A DNA stretch of 64,000 nucleotides, from positions 7,853,726-7,917,725 of the forward strand of contig NC_087074.1 of NCBI RefSeq assembly GCF_026151205.1, read 5' to 3'. This DNA is from Bolinopsis microptera (Eukaryota > Ctenophora > Tentaculata > Lobata > Bolinopsidae). Each line of letters starts with the position of its first letter. Position 1 is the stretch's first letter. The notes under the pieces are model-generated. The model ran no database searches. It had not been told where the DNA came from and worked only from the letters and a program-made list of their open reading frames with translations. Positions 33,227 through 48,200 of the stretch are shown piece after piece. Made by a program: the position numbers and the translations under genes.

Positions 33227-36200
33227 ATGTCAGAGTTAGTTGACAGTGAAGCGGAGGTAGGGACGGATGAGGAACTTGATAATATGAGTGGAAGTGGGGA
33301 CGAGGGGGCCAGGCCGCAGATCAGTGATGACGAGGAAGAGGAAGAGGGGAATATGAATGAAATACCAAAAGACATGGGTCAGTGAGAATTCTCTAGTGTA
33401 TTTAATTTTGCTTTGGTGAAACGTAGAAGTTTAATATGAGCATGCAACTATAAACATTGATGAGTTAGTATCTTAAACAATGTCTGAAATCATCAAATTT
33501 TAGAGGATTTTGTTGTGAATGATGGGCAGAACTCTGACGACGAAGAAGGAGAGGTCCTTCAAAAGAAAAAGAAGCGACGGAGACATCTTTCGGGTAACAC
33601 ACACCTAACCTGTTAACCAAGGAATTAAGTTTTTGATCGATAGACAATAGACATTATACATTTAGACTATTAGATAATGGCATAAATCTAATTCAAGTTA
33701 ATTTGGGCACTAAAAGCCCATTGAGTCTTCTGACTTTCTGAAATTTGAGTTAATACATCCAAACATTCTAAACCTGCTAAACTAAATTGTGATTTTCGAT
33801 TTGATATTTCCCTTTCAGAGGAGGAGCTGACTGATGATGATTATGATTTGCTGCAAGAAAACCTGGGGGTATCAGTAAAACGAGTGAGTGAAGTGTATAC
33901 ACTGTACGGGTATCGTGTCTGGTAGCTTGGCCCAGTATGCGTAACCTTTTAAGATTAAAAAGAAAAGCTAGTTCAATTTAAATCTTTCATAATTCTGCTC
34001 TTGTTATGTTTGGATGTAGGTATATAATTGTGGTTCTTTCAAGCATTCAAATTGAACTTACCATGTTATGTCTTGAAAGGTTATGCCTTGAAAGATTCAA
34101 AATAAGTTCTGTGTCTGATGTCTCATCGAAAATCGCATGTTCATTGCAGAGTACTGTAAAAATGTATTGTATTGTATGTTTAATAGAACGAACTAAGTTG
34201 AAGAAAAATGGAATTGAACTTTGATTTCCATCATACAGCTGTTCCATCTACCGCTCGAGAACCAACAGAAGTCTGCTCTAAATAAGTGCTGCTACTATTC
34301 AACTGGATATTTCAAATTCGTTGAGCACTCAGTTTAACCCGAAGCACATTAAGCAACAAAATAATATAATGATATGAAAATCTACCGTTGAACAGCATTA
34401 TTTGCAGAAGAAGTACACTAGGGTTCGACTGGAGAGCAGTGACGAAGAGGAGGGAAAGCAGCCGGGAGACGACAGAGATGCCCTGGCCAGGGAGTTGTTC
34501 GAGTCTGAAGATGAGGAGCCCGTTGAGGAGAGGGATCAGGTACTGTGTGGACACGTGACTTCTCATTTTGGGACCTTTTTGAAATCATGTTGTGCGTATG
34601 TTATTTGCTCACTAATGCAGCTGATGTATCCTGAATTCGTTATCAAATGACAAACCATCGGCTTTATCCCTAAAATTACTTTACAGAGTCAAGAGGTGGA
34701 CAAAACACCTAGCAACAGAGTAACACTGGACAATGTGGTGTCAGGTGACAGTGACACCGAGGTTGATGACTTTATTGTGGATGACAAGGGGCGACCTGTA
34801 AGGACGGAAGATAGATCCCACTATGGCAGTGCCAACAGGTAACCTTGACCTAAAAGTAACGTTAGAAAACTTTAAGATCAGTTTAATATTAAAAGTTTCC
34901 CCGAAATCTCATACGAAATCCAGATGCTTAAGTTAATTTAGTTATTGCCTGATCAATCATAAAGTTTTAATTCCGCTCGCGCTAGTAGTTAGTACTAAAG
35001 TAGGCAATCAAATTTAAAATTTCCACCGTTCATCTGCTCATTCAGTAGATGTTTTAAAATTTTAAAAGCTATGATATCATGTAGGGCGTCCTGACAATTT
35101 GACAAACAAAATTATACTGTCAGTTATAGCTAACAGTAACTGACTTATCAAGTTATTGCCTTGCAGTGCGCTTCGAGAGGCTGAAGAAATATTTGGTGAT
35201 GGGTTCGATTTTGATAAAGTACAAGAAGAGATGGAAGAAGAATTTGATGAAGACGAAGAAGATGACGTAAGTTATAACCTTCATAATATATAATAGATAA
35301 AACTAGAATTTATGTATTTACTTTAAATTATCCTCTTCTTGATCCGATTAATATAGGCGAATTTAAATTAACTTTTCCCAGTACGACGATGACCTCGATG
35401 GTGGCATTGACGGTGGACGGAGAAAACGAAAAAAGAAAAAGGCAGAGGTCAATATCTACGATATCTATGAGCCGTTTGATCTTGAAAAGGGGCACTTTAC
35501 AATGCAAGATCACGAGATTAAAATGACAGACTTACCCGAGAGGTTAGACATTTATCTATGAAGGTTGCACAACCTCTTTCTAGGGATATTGGTGGTTCCG
35601 CACCGGGTGGATTGACTGCTGCTAGAATTCGTGATCAATAATTTTAAAGAAATGCTACTGTTCATAATATTAAATTATTTATAAACCTTGCTTAAATAGT
35701 CTATAACTTTATAAACCTTGCTCTTGTTTAAATTAACTCACAAACCTCGCTATATCAGGTTCCAGTTGCGGTCTCACCCTGTGGAACAGGCTGACGATAT
35801 GGAACTGGAGCAGGAAGCTGCTTGGATATTCAACCAGGCATTCAACACCCGACCAGTTTCTTATCAGGTCAGCATTGTTATATGTCATACCGCCTGTAAC
35901 TCTGTAATGACTCTAGCTGTAATCTGGAAGTTTCTGGATGCTTTAGATTACATAGTACGTACAACTCTGTTGATAAACATAGTATGTTTATCTTATAAAT
36001 GCCTCGCGTGAATAGCGTTCATTTTTGTAGGGTGACGTGGACGAGTTTGGAGAGATTATGATGTGGACCTCCAAACCAAAATCTGCTGAGGGTAGGATCA
36101 AGGGGGTGCTCAAACTTATCAGAAACGATAAATACGAGGTTGCTTTCATTGCTACTTACAGAAAAGAGATTATTCAGGTTTGTCATTAGATTATGTCATT

Positions 36201-39200
36201 TAATCTAGTTGATGTAACTGCACTGTAATTACTGTAAGACACATAATATCGACACGATGGGCATTAATGTTTTTAAGGCTTGCCCAAAACAGCTAAAATT
36301 TGAGTTGTGATGAAAATAACTCTCATTTATCATGATTGCAGGACGATCTGACGGTAGACGATTTATACAAAATTTATGCTTGGGACGAGAAGTGGATGAG
36401 GCTGAGTAGAAGGAAAAAGAAATTGAAGAATCTCATGATGAAGGTACAGCAGTATCAGTTTGAACGGACTAAAGAATCTGCCTACATCAGAACGGAACGC
36501 ATTCTTGAAGCTGAGGACATTGACAGGTATTGTAAAACCTAAAACCTGTAAAATATTTAAACATTTCAAAATATTTTACTATACTACTAGTCCTGTTTTA
36601 TACAATTATGAACTATGAGACAGCGTTCATGTTAGTCATGATAAAAACTTGGTAATCGCACCAAAGCTGTGCTTCTCCACAGTTGTTGATAAGTTGATAA
36701 TAAATAAATATGATTCTGCTACTTCAGGAGCTGCTTAAGCTCTTAATTTGTTTTTGCTTTTGTAATTCTGCTTGAAGCATACTTAATCCAAATGTACGAA
36801 ACCTTTTCTGGTATGATTTAAAACATCGGTCACATGTACATCTTTCAGAGTTGATACGATACAAACAGTCGAGGAGTTTAACGATGTCAACGCACACTTT
36901 ACCCTTTATTATAGTTCAGATATTATTGACCTTCAGAACCTCGCAAAAGCTAATGCTACCCTTGATGGTATGGACAAAGTATTTGAGGAACCATCATGAT
37001 CAGACATAAAGAAATATGTGATCATTGATATACAGCATTTCAGCATTAATGTCAATAATTACGTTGTTTTAACGTTCGACCACCGTACTACTTTCAATCT
37101 AATGTTGGTCTTAAACAGGTTTGGGTACAGCAGACCAGTGCAAACTGAGTCAAAAGAGGAGCAACTACAAAATGTGCCAAGAGAAGAACTTGGGAACCCT
37201 TGTTGAAAGATTCGGTCTCACAGCACGGCAGTTTGCAGAGAATCTCAGTGATCAGTATAACCGACACTCAGTGGAACAGTTCACCCTCATGCCAGAAGAA
37301 ACGGCTGCTGAGTTTACAGACAAGAGGAGGTTCTGTGACGAAGCTAAGGTTCTTGAGGGTGCTAGGTACATGATAGCATGTCAGCTATCTGCTGAACCGA
37401 GTGTGAGGTCGTGTGTTCGACAGGCATTCTACGAGCGTGCTCTACTCACCGTTACCCCAACTCAACAAGGAGTAAGGGAGATTGATGATCTTCATCCTTA
37501 TGCTAAATTCAAGTTTATAAAGGATAAACCTGTCAAGGTTAGAGTAATTTTTGTTCAATGATAATAAGCAGTTACATCACTGCTTATAATGTGATAACAT
37601 TATTTTCACAACTTTGAGTTGTGAAAATAGTTTTATCCAACGAGTTTGACGAGTTGGATAAAACGAGTTACACTACCGAGGTTTGACTGAGGTGTGTAAC
37701 TTATGTTATCATATTATAAGCAGTGATGTAAATGCATTATCTGATGATCTACGAAATGATGCTAGCGAATGCAGCATTTACATCGGAAATTAACGACCGA
37801 TAATATTACTACATATAACATTCCAAAGTCAAACTTTCTAGAGGACACATCCTTATCTCTTAAAATTGTAACAAGTCGCTGAGATGTTGCTAATTATTTT
37901 AAAAACAGAAAGTGGCATAACTTATGTTCTGATAAATATTTTTGCTTAAAATTTTACAGAATGTCAATAACAAGTAGTCAAACATTTGTGGCAAGTTTTG
38001 TGTGAGTGTGAGCTTCACTGAGCTTATTTGACCAATTTGAAATAATTAGCAACATCTCAGCGACCTGTAACAATTTTAAGAGATAAGGATGGACCAGTGC
38101 GATAACAATAGTTATCGCACTCCTATTTACCTGTTAATCACAGCCTAAATGTAGTACCAGGGAGATAACAACAGTTATCTCCCTCCCAGTTATTGCACCC
38201 CTATTTAATGCATTATATTAGCGTAAACAAGAGTGAGATAACAACTTTTACATTATGGACAGTTACACACTGATCATGAGAGAATCTAGTTTCTGTTACT
38301 TTAAACGATCAAATAGTTTTGATTTTTAAATTCGAACTTTGGATTGTTGTGATCCTGAAATATTTGGTGGTAACTATGTACAAAGACGAAGACTTTCTTC
38401 AATGATCAACATAATTCACGAAATTAAAATATTAAAAGAACAATTATAATCGAAACAAAAATACAATGAATTCGCAATTCAGTGTAAAAATCGGTACAAA
38501 TTAAAATGGTCACTAAAAAGATTTACAAAAATAAGTACACAGCGTCACAGCGGATAGTAAACAGTGGCTATCTGAATTCAATTTCAAATATCCTAGCAAT
38601 GTTGCTGACAAAAACAGAAAATAGTTCCTAAAAATGTATTGCAATAATACAGTGAGTCTTCATTTAAAATCAATTAACCGATTTCATAGGAAAGTTCACA
38701 TTTAAACTCAAATCAAATCTCAAACTTGTTCATATTCGCATAGTTTTAGTGTTTTATCATCAGTTCTTATTCAGGATCTAACCGGAGAAGAGTTTTTGAA
38801 AATGTGGGGTGCTCAAAAGGATGGTTTTGTGAAACTTTCTCTTTCAATCTGTGATCGTGGCTCAAAAGACAGTTACTTTGAGGAGATAAAAATGTTTTTC
38901 TACAGAGACGAGTTCAGCAAACTTGTGCAGGTTTGATGAATAATTTTATTGTTTTTATGTAATCAAGTAATCAGTAACATAATGGATGCATTAAAAATAG
39001 TGAACTGCGATCAGACTCTGTCAGTCTCACAGTCTGTCAAACATACATAGTACATAAAATCTGCAAATCATAAAAATACGGTTTCAAAAATGAAATATTA
39101 CACGATTTTGCTTCAGGAGGACATTCTTATCATTCAATATTTTATCATGTTTTTTGAAATAACAAAGAATACCTTATTTCCCAAAAATTTGAGCGGGCCT

Positions 39201-42200
39201 ATCACCCAATTTTTTTGCACACAAATTAATTGTTAAAATCTTTTTCGACGACTAAAATTTTTGCTAACCAAAGTTTTGGTATTTGACCTTTCACCCTAAG
39301 ATCCGCGGAAGGATGACTTTCTCTTCATATCCAAGCGAAATAATATTTAAAATTTTAGTTTTCTGAACTGTCATTCGTGGCTTGAACATGTGAAGGCTTA
39401 TTTTGAAGGAACGGAGTTTAAAAGTCAAAATAAGAATGTGATGGTGCCTATAATATATGGTTAATTTAAATTAGACTTCTTTGGTCCGGGTTTACAGCAA
39501 TTCTGCACACCCTTTCTTGTTCTCCCGAGAGTATGTGCCGCTTAGTTTGATAGATCTAATTGAAATTTTAGAGGAAAAATCGTTCATTTTTTCGAAGGAA
39601 TTATGCCCAAATTTTTGGTTGCCCAAATGATTGCCCACATTTTTCGGGCTCGTATATATTGAGCTCAATATAATAAATTTTTGGGAACTAAGGTAATCAA
39701 ATACTACTTCATTCGCCTTCTCTTCAAAGAGATATCCTGACTTGTTGTGATTTCCTCTATTTGTCCTTGCAAAGTGAGCAGCAGATTTAATTGCTCTGGA
39801 GAAATATTTCGCCCTGTTAAGCGTTTCATGTTACTGTTCACTTTATTTAGATGTTTGGAAACATCTTCCAAGCTCGATATGATCTTTTCAACTGTTTCAT
39901 CGAAGATCATCCGACGAAATAAGCTCACATCCACGCCTCCCTTCTCAGTGATTTCACTGATCAGATTTCTATACCCTTCTTTTGCTTTATCTAAAGGTTC
40001 CGCGATACGCTTTGCTTGCATCATTTCCCATTTTAGTTCATCTATACTATCTTCTATGTCGTCTGCATCTTCTGCCCTTACAACAACTCTAAGGGCATCA
40101 GCGACACCCTTTCCGTAACGTTCAATTTCTTCGAATATACGGAAGATCCTTACCTCCAAAATGGTCTTATGCCTCCTTATTTCTTTGGTGTTTAACGTTT
40201 CTCCCTGCTTTCCTGCCACAGGAACCATCTTAAATGGTTCAAGCATAAGTGCTTTCCATCTTAAGTATGATTTTTTACTTTCTTCAATACAACCTAATGC
40301 ATTTTGCAGCTCACTCAAGTCAATCATTTCAGGAGTTTCCAAAGCATTCTCCCAACCGTCCTGAAAAATTATTTTTATCACAAAAATTTGTGGCTGCATA
40401 GAGTACCGTTAGGGGCCAGGTGTATTCTGAACATTAGAGGTGCACTATGGACTATCGTGGTAGTACAGGGATACAAAACTGGGACATATTTCTAACGACT
40501 CAGTAGTGTGCATAACCTACAGAATTATGTTATTAAGCTTTTAAATTTAAAATTGCAAAGCATTCACCTCATCTGAGCTTAAGCCATCACTTCTGCGATT
40601 TCTGGAGCAAGATTGCACAGCCATTGCTATAAAAATAAACAACTTATTAGCATCCATATCTAACGGTTAAAATTGTAGCTGGCGTCTATTATGACTCGGA
40701 AATCATAATTTTCGCTTATCCAATTAATTTAAAAGATTAAACGTCACATTGTATTCGATTTTAGTTTTGAAAATCAAACGAAATTTTTATATTTTGAAAA
40801 ATTTAGAATATTGTGATTAGTTACAAAATCGAGTGTAAGTTTATTCAATAACAATACTAAAGATATTCTCACAATAAGAACAGACTAACAGCAGAATTCC
40901 TCACATTTTTTCGCTTATAAACGCGTAAAAAACTATCATAGAATTATTATAACAATGCAAAAAATATATATAATATGTATATTGAAAAAATATATCATGA
41001 TTATTATATATAATAATCATGAATTAATACTTTACTGCAATTCTCAAAGATTTTTTAACTATAAAAAGTGTTGACTAAAAAATGGTGACATTATAAAACA
41101 CAATTTTAAAAAATAATAACAACGGCAATGATCAACACACAATATAAAAGGATCATTTGATCCTAAATTAGAAACAACATAATCCATTTCTTGTGTGAGA
41201 GGACACTTGGGCAACCGGTGGATTGCTATGCGTTGCAACAACAAAGTTAATAAAATACTCACAATACAAACAATAATTCATCTAATGTAGTGTTTGAAAA
41301 AATATATCTCTACAAGCTCACTGAATATTTCGTTACAAAATCGCCTTATGACTTGAAAATGGGCGACGAAGCAAACATTATTTTTTTGAACACGTTTGGT
41401 AAAATGTTACGTATTATATTATGATAGTTATAGTGTATTGATTAAAAGGAACTAAAAACTAAATAATCAATTGTATTAATCACAATATGTATTTTTAATT
41501 GTAGTTGACGAAATGAGAGTCTCCACTCAGTGTGTTAAAACATAATTCTTTGTCGACGTTTCGGCTACATGCCTTTGTCATAAACAGGACGTACTGAAAA
41601 CTTACATAGCTGCAAAGATACAATGTTAAAATAATCTATTAATACTACGAAATATAACAACAACAAATAACATTTTGAAACACAACAACAATCACAAATT
41701 TTTTCCAAAAGAAACATAAACTAAAACGGCTAAAAGAATCCAAATCGCAACAAGCCGTGAACAATTCTTCATACTACTACAAACATTTTACCAAGATAGC
41801 TCCTTCATAAAACTGATTAATCAAAAATTATCTAGGTTTATAAGTTCAATATTACATTAACTTCCAAGTATATTTTATCCAATCACCTTCATTTACGGAC
41901 TCAGACAATTGAGTATTTATTTCTGGGTTTTCACGTTTTATTAGAACCGACTGCCACAATTGACGGTCCACATAGTCTTTACATCTTTTTCGAACTATAA
42001 ACCGAAACGGTATGTCGCATTGGTAGCATTTGCTGTCACAAAGTGACAGCAAATGCTACCAGTGCGATAAATCCTGCATGATCAAAAACATTTGCTACCA
42101 ATTAATATGCCAAATATGTAATAAGTCCTACATTGGGGAAACTGGTAGGTTTAAAAGAAGTAGAGCCTGGGAACACTACAAATCAGTAAGGGATGGCAAC

Positions 42201-45200
42201 AAATCTACGGCCATGGGGAAGCACTACCTAGAGGAGCATGCAGACATTTCAATGCCAAACATACCGTTTCGGTTTATAGTTCGAAAAAGATGTAAAGACT
42301 ATGTGGACCGTCAATTGTGGCAGTCGGTTCTAATAAAACGTGAAAACCCAGAAATAAATACTCAATTGTCTGAGTCCGTAAATGAAGGTGATTGGATAAA
42401 ATATACTTGGAAGTTAATGTAATATTGAACTTATAAACCTAGATAATTTTTGATTAATCAGTTTTATGAAGGAGCTATCTTGGTAAAATGTTTGTAGTAG
42501 TATGAAGAATTGTTCACGGCTTGTTGCGATTTGGATTCTTTTAGCCGTTTTAGTTTATGTTTCTTTTGGAAAAAATTTGTGATTGTTGTTGTGTTTCAAA
42601 ATGTTATTTGTTGTTGTTATATTTCGTAGTATTAATAGATTATTTTAACATTGTATCTTTGCAGCTATGTAAGTTTTCAGTACGTCCTGTTTATGACAAA
42701 GGCATGTAGCCGAAACGTCGACAAAGAATTATGTTTTAACACACTGAGTGGAGACTCTCATTTCGTCAACTACAATTAAAAATAAATGATTGACCCACTC
42801 ATAAGAGCAAAACAAGATTACCAATCACAATATGTACTCAAATAACGGAGTAGTTCGCTGTTTATTAGTCTCATGATTGAAATACTATATTAAAACTTTT
42901 AATACTTTCAACACTGCTATATAACAAATAATTTGAGCCTGAAGATGGCGTTGACGCCGAAAATTTGCCCTTACTCCTAACTTCCTTGTTTCACTTGTCC
43001 TTGTCTCTTCCAACCGGATAATATCCAGATATCAGTATTACAATATGTACTATTATCGTGTATCATCCTCATTCCATTAAGAATCTATCACAAACACTTA
43101 CAAGTTCTTTTGCCCTCTGTATTAATTTGTCTACTATTTCATCTGTTGTGAGGTCCATAGCCTTAGCCTTAGCACGTTCAGTTATATTAAATTTACTTTC
43201 CAAGTCGACCAAATCTTCTATAATTCCTTCAAGTTCTTTGACGATGTTATCCAAGGTCTCCTTCGGTGACAAATGAACTTTGGCTTTCTTCGAGATTCTT
43301 TGCGAAACTTCGGGTACGTAGCTAAGAAGTGAACTTATCACGTCAATCAAGTTTATTGAATCTTTGTTTTCTGTTAGTTTCAGTGAGTCTCGAAAATCAT
43401 CCAGGTCATCAACCAAGACTGGGTAATCTTCGCGAAGTTTTTCTAATGATTCTTTTAGATTTTTAGTTTCTTCCATTTCCCACTCAAGCTCATCAATGGC
43501 GTCTTTGACCGTCTTGTTGCTATTCTTAAGTACCTTTTGTAGGTTCTCCATTGCCTTTAAGATTTCTTTTCCATAAAGGAAAACGTTTTTAATGACCCTA
43601 TCAGTTCTTACTTCTAGTTTCCTGTACTTCTTAGATATTTTCCTGGCATTTAAAGTTATCTTGTCTTTATCATCAGAAGGACCCATAGTATCCGCTATGT
43701 TTCGTAAGCTTTTTAACCATGTCTTTATTTTTTCTTTTCTATCTTGCGTCTTGTGGTTGACTTCGTTTCTATCTAGCCAGATATCTGACTCATTAAGAGA
43801 CTCCACTATCCCTCCCTTTGCAGTAATTATGCAGGCGTGTCCACGCTTATATGGAACATTTTCCGAGAGATATCTTTGATTTCCTTCCTTATTCAGGTAA
43901 TAGACCGTCAGGTAAACTCTAGTTTTGTCACTTTCAAGACCAATGGAATTCGGTGGATCTATCGTATTCTCTTCAAGATGTGCCAACTTAGTAAATCCTG
44001 GCTCAACTTTAGCTTCAACTGTTACTTTAGCTTCATCTTTAGATGTTGTCTTGCAATCCGCTTTAAAAGAGGCTTCCTTACAACCAAAACTAGCCTCAAA
44101 ACCAACCTGTTTTTCCTTGGACGATTCCTGAACTCGTGCAAAATTAATTAATATGCATGCACTGCACTGGGTACATCACATATTTGTTTATTCTCCAACT
44201 GGAATATGCATAATTTAATATTCTATTCTATATGAAAAACTTAAAGGATAGTTCAAAAGCTATGGTTTATTAAAAACTTACCGTAATTTGATCACCCGTA
44301 ACTCGGAACCAAATGTCTTTCTCGAAAGCACTTGCTACGCGTATACCCTCATGATCACCCATCTAAAAAAGTAACAAATTAGAACTGTTTTAGTTTTGAT
44401 ACAAGATTGTACTGTTACAGAATTGAGTATGTACGTATAACTGTTAACTTTTTTCTGTGATTTATACAATTTGTAACTTAGTTAATATTTTTAATCCTTG
44501 TCATGCAGGGACAAAAGGATTTCGCGGCGATTTTAGCCAAAAATCGCGATACCGCGAATTACATTTCGCGGTATATTAAACTATACATAAAATTTGTCGC
44601 AAATAATGGGAAAAATCGCGATTCCGTACATGCCGCGATTTCCGGTAACTCGGTAATCTGCCGATGCACATCTGGGGCACACCTCGGGCACACCTCGGGC
44701 ACACCTGGGGCACAAAGCACACCTCGGGCAGAACCACCTGGGGCACATTTCCTTTTGTCCCTGTAATGTCATGTGATGTGTTTCTATCGCTTGAATTTCT
44801 GTGCACTGCAGGAAAAACTTTGCTAAATTCAGGACAAATTTTATTTGAGGATTTATATTATAGTATGGGATCTTTATTTTATAGCATTATCAATGACAAA
44901 TAACCGCTTTTTCTTCAGACCTGGAACGAACAAAGAACAGAAGCTCTTGGTCTTGCACTCAACAAGATGCTTTACCCAATGTTCGAACAGGAACTCATTC
45001 AAAAGTTAAAGGAAGAAGCCGCAAACCATTATCTTCAGGTAGCTTTAATTAAACAGCGATATTTTATAAGCCGTGAGATTTCGGAAGAATAGCTAAAACA
45101 TAAGGAAGGTGGTTTTACAAATCGAAAGATATCGAATGTGTACCTTCTCGGAATCATTTCGGTAATTTTACACAATCCGAGAATCCGGTCTGGACTTTGT

Positions 45201-48200
45201 TATGAAAGAAATAATCAAACTGGAAGCAGGCAGGAAATGTGATGGCAATAAACTGCAAAACTGATGAGGCGAAGGTTTTAGGCAGAACGGTCAAGAAGTG
45301 TTGCCCCACGTTTTATCTTAGGTTTTGAACATACGGGCATGCATGCGTAATTCTGGAAAGCTTCGATGGCACTAGTTGAGCATACTGTAGCTGTGTAAGC
45401 ACAATACCCTTTACAAGGAGTAGGGACTAGGGAGTAGGGACCTTAGCTGTCATTGGTCTCCAAGAGTATTGTGAATGATATACATATATAATGCATTTGG
45501 GCATTCTACTTGAGAAACGACCTTGATTTGCATTTGGGTGAGTGTGATAGTGAGTAGAGTGTGCATTTCCTTAAAACGTGGCTAATCGTCAGCCATATTA
45601 TGATGTACAGTGTATATATAGCCACAGAGAATTTATGCAAATTTTGTCTGAAATTTTGGTTAACAAAAAGATCCGAATCATAAGACTCTGAATCATGAGA
45701 ATTGTAGTGTTATCTCATTGAACAGAGAATACTAGTAGCATGAAGGCCTTTACTTTTTCAGCTCAAACTATCTTCCAAAAAATCGGTGTTTTTAATATGT
45801 TTTTTATTTTTTGAATATCTGAACATGTAATAAATACCGATTTGAAATTCTACAGCAACAAAAAGATGTTCAATTTTCCAAGGAAAATGGGTACAAGCAA
45901 GGCAACTCACAGAAGAAATATAACACAATTTTTCGTTAACTTGTGTGCGATAAGGATAAGGTCATATTATATAGGGCTTGTACATCATGTGAGGAACAAA
46001 AATAGTCGTAAACTGATATTTGAGTAATAATCGTCATTCTTCGGAAATGACATGATGATATTAATGCGGAACTTTGTAGAAACCTCACACGCTTAGCTTA
46101 AAGTGAATGCAGCTCACTATGTTTACAAATTCAGGCTCTGTACGAATTTTGAATTATCATTCAGTCATAGAAATGATTAAAACAACTTCTCTCTAATGTT
46201 TGAAGTAAAGCATCATAATATTATATAATACGTTACAATCAGGTTGCAAATCGCATTATGTCTTCTAAATATACCTTAACAAAGTAAAAACCATATAAAC
46301 ACGTCAGACATGTAAGATGAAATTAAGGAGGTGGTTGCAGATGGCACCCTACACTGTTGAGAATATCGACGAATCATCTCAAGTTCCTGGTGTGTGCTAA
46401 CATTTAACCACACAATATTATCCCACGATGCTTTTTTAAATATATTATCCTCTTTATCAGCTGTTTTATCTATTTTACCGGAGTAAGCTGTTTTGAATGT
46501 TTCGCTATCATGCATCAAATAGATAACTAATTTTAAATACCTTAAACCAGGCATAAGAGTCTTAGGAATTTACATAGACTTAAACGAAATGGATAAACCT
46601 GCGTACGGAATACTGATCAATGGGGAAGGGGAAGTGGAAGAAATGATAACTCTACCCTATTTTAGGTATGCGTATCTTGATCCCATGTTGACTGATATTC
46701 TAGTAAGAAAACTGAATTAGCGAATAATTTTCTGATCGAATTTATAGTTATGAAGATATTCCTTTTGCGGGCAGTTCATCACGATTTAAATTTATATCGT
46801 GCGTCAGGTACAGTCATAGAGGAACTAGCCAAAGTCGTGACCTGACAAAAGGAAAGGTCGCCGATATAGAGAAGCTCAAAGATTTTATACTGGAGCACAA
46901 ACCACATGTTATTGGACTGCCATGTGAGGGCAGGTATGTGATAATTTCATAAATTTTCAAATTGTTTTAAAAAGTTCGAATTGATGATTCAAAACATCTG
47001 CCGCTGGTAAGTGTAAAAATTTCGGTTACCCAAATTTACTGCTGCTCGTTACGATTGTTGTCAAGATTCAAGTTGCCGAGATTAAAACGCTTTACGGACT
47101 CCGAAATCTAATTTACACGATTACATAACTCAGACCCCAATTTCAGATCTATGTTCTATCAGAAGGATCTACAAGAAATAGTGACTGCGTTAGAACAACA
47201 GCACCAGATAGATCCTATTGCTATTGAGTTAGTCGACCCTTCCGTCGCTAAACTGTACAAAGAAACCACAAGATCTAAGGTATGGTTTATTAATTTTACC
47301 CTTATAGTTTAATTAATAACTTTTTTAACATTCACAGTTAATGGCACGTAATTGTCGAATTTTATGTGTCATACAGCTGATATGCCACATTTTCATTACA
47401 TATAGACATAATCATATTTTTACCAATCAATAATCACTAAGATACTAAACTGATAATGACAGTCGACTGTTTTCAGACAGAATTTCCGAGCTACAAACCT
47501 GAACAAAAGATGGCAGTTTCAATATGCAGAAGGTTGCGGGATCCTTTGGTAGAGTTTTCTCAGCTCTGTAACTTCAACAACGATATTTTCAACCTTCCTT
47601 GGGGAGCACTTAAAGTTAGTGGAACGTTTTAAATTTTAAGATGAATATGATAAATTAGTATTTTAGCTTATCAGTAATCCATGATGCTAATCGCCAAAAT
47701 ATGGACACAACAATTCGAACTATGAAACTCTTCAGAAGTTTATAAGCCCGGAGCGATTAAAGGAGTGCCTGTATGAAGAGTTTATGACTCGTGTGAACGA
47801 AGTTGGAGTAGATCTAAACTTTGCAGTGGAACATTACCACTACCAATCTTTGGTTCAGTTTGTTTGCGGACTTGGGCCTAGAAAAGGAGATGCACTTCTT
47901 AAAGTAAGTTTTGTAAATTAGGTGAGGTGATCATATTAAGTTTAGCATGTTAACACTCAGTATATCCATCTGATTAATGCACAACGTATAACTTGACTAA
48001 TACGCTGTATTCAATTAAAAAACATGTCAATTGTTTCAGCTTTTAAAGCAGAATAATGAGAATCTAGAATCGAGAGCGGCGTTGGTGACCAATTTCAAAC
48101 TAGGTGGCCGAGTTTTCTTGAATTGTGCTGGCTTTATCAGGATAAATCACGCCCGAGATGACTCGTAAGTGTTTGAAATTTAATTTATGTTGAATTATGT

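Noticed and set aside
37572-37731. tRNA gene, because of the cloverleaf shape
   Set aside because: Arm lengths, loops and conserved tRNA bases (T-loop, D-loop, discriminator) do not fit; stems are too long and the loops wrong.
44664-44903. ORFs on both strands with repeated His/Thr/Gly or Cys-Pro-Arg pattern
   Set aside because: They translate the tandem GGGCACACCTC units inside the hAT-like MITE.
46276-46554. 92-codon minus-strand ORF
   Set aside because: It is the shadow of SPT6 exon 15, which reads [20 protein letters not shown] on the plus strand.
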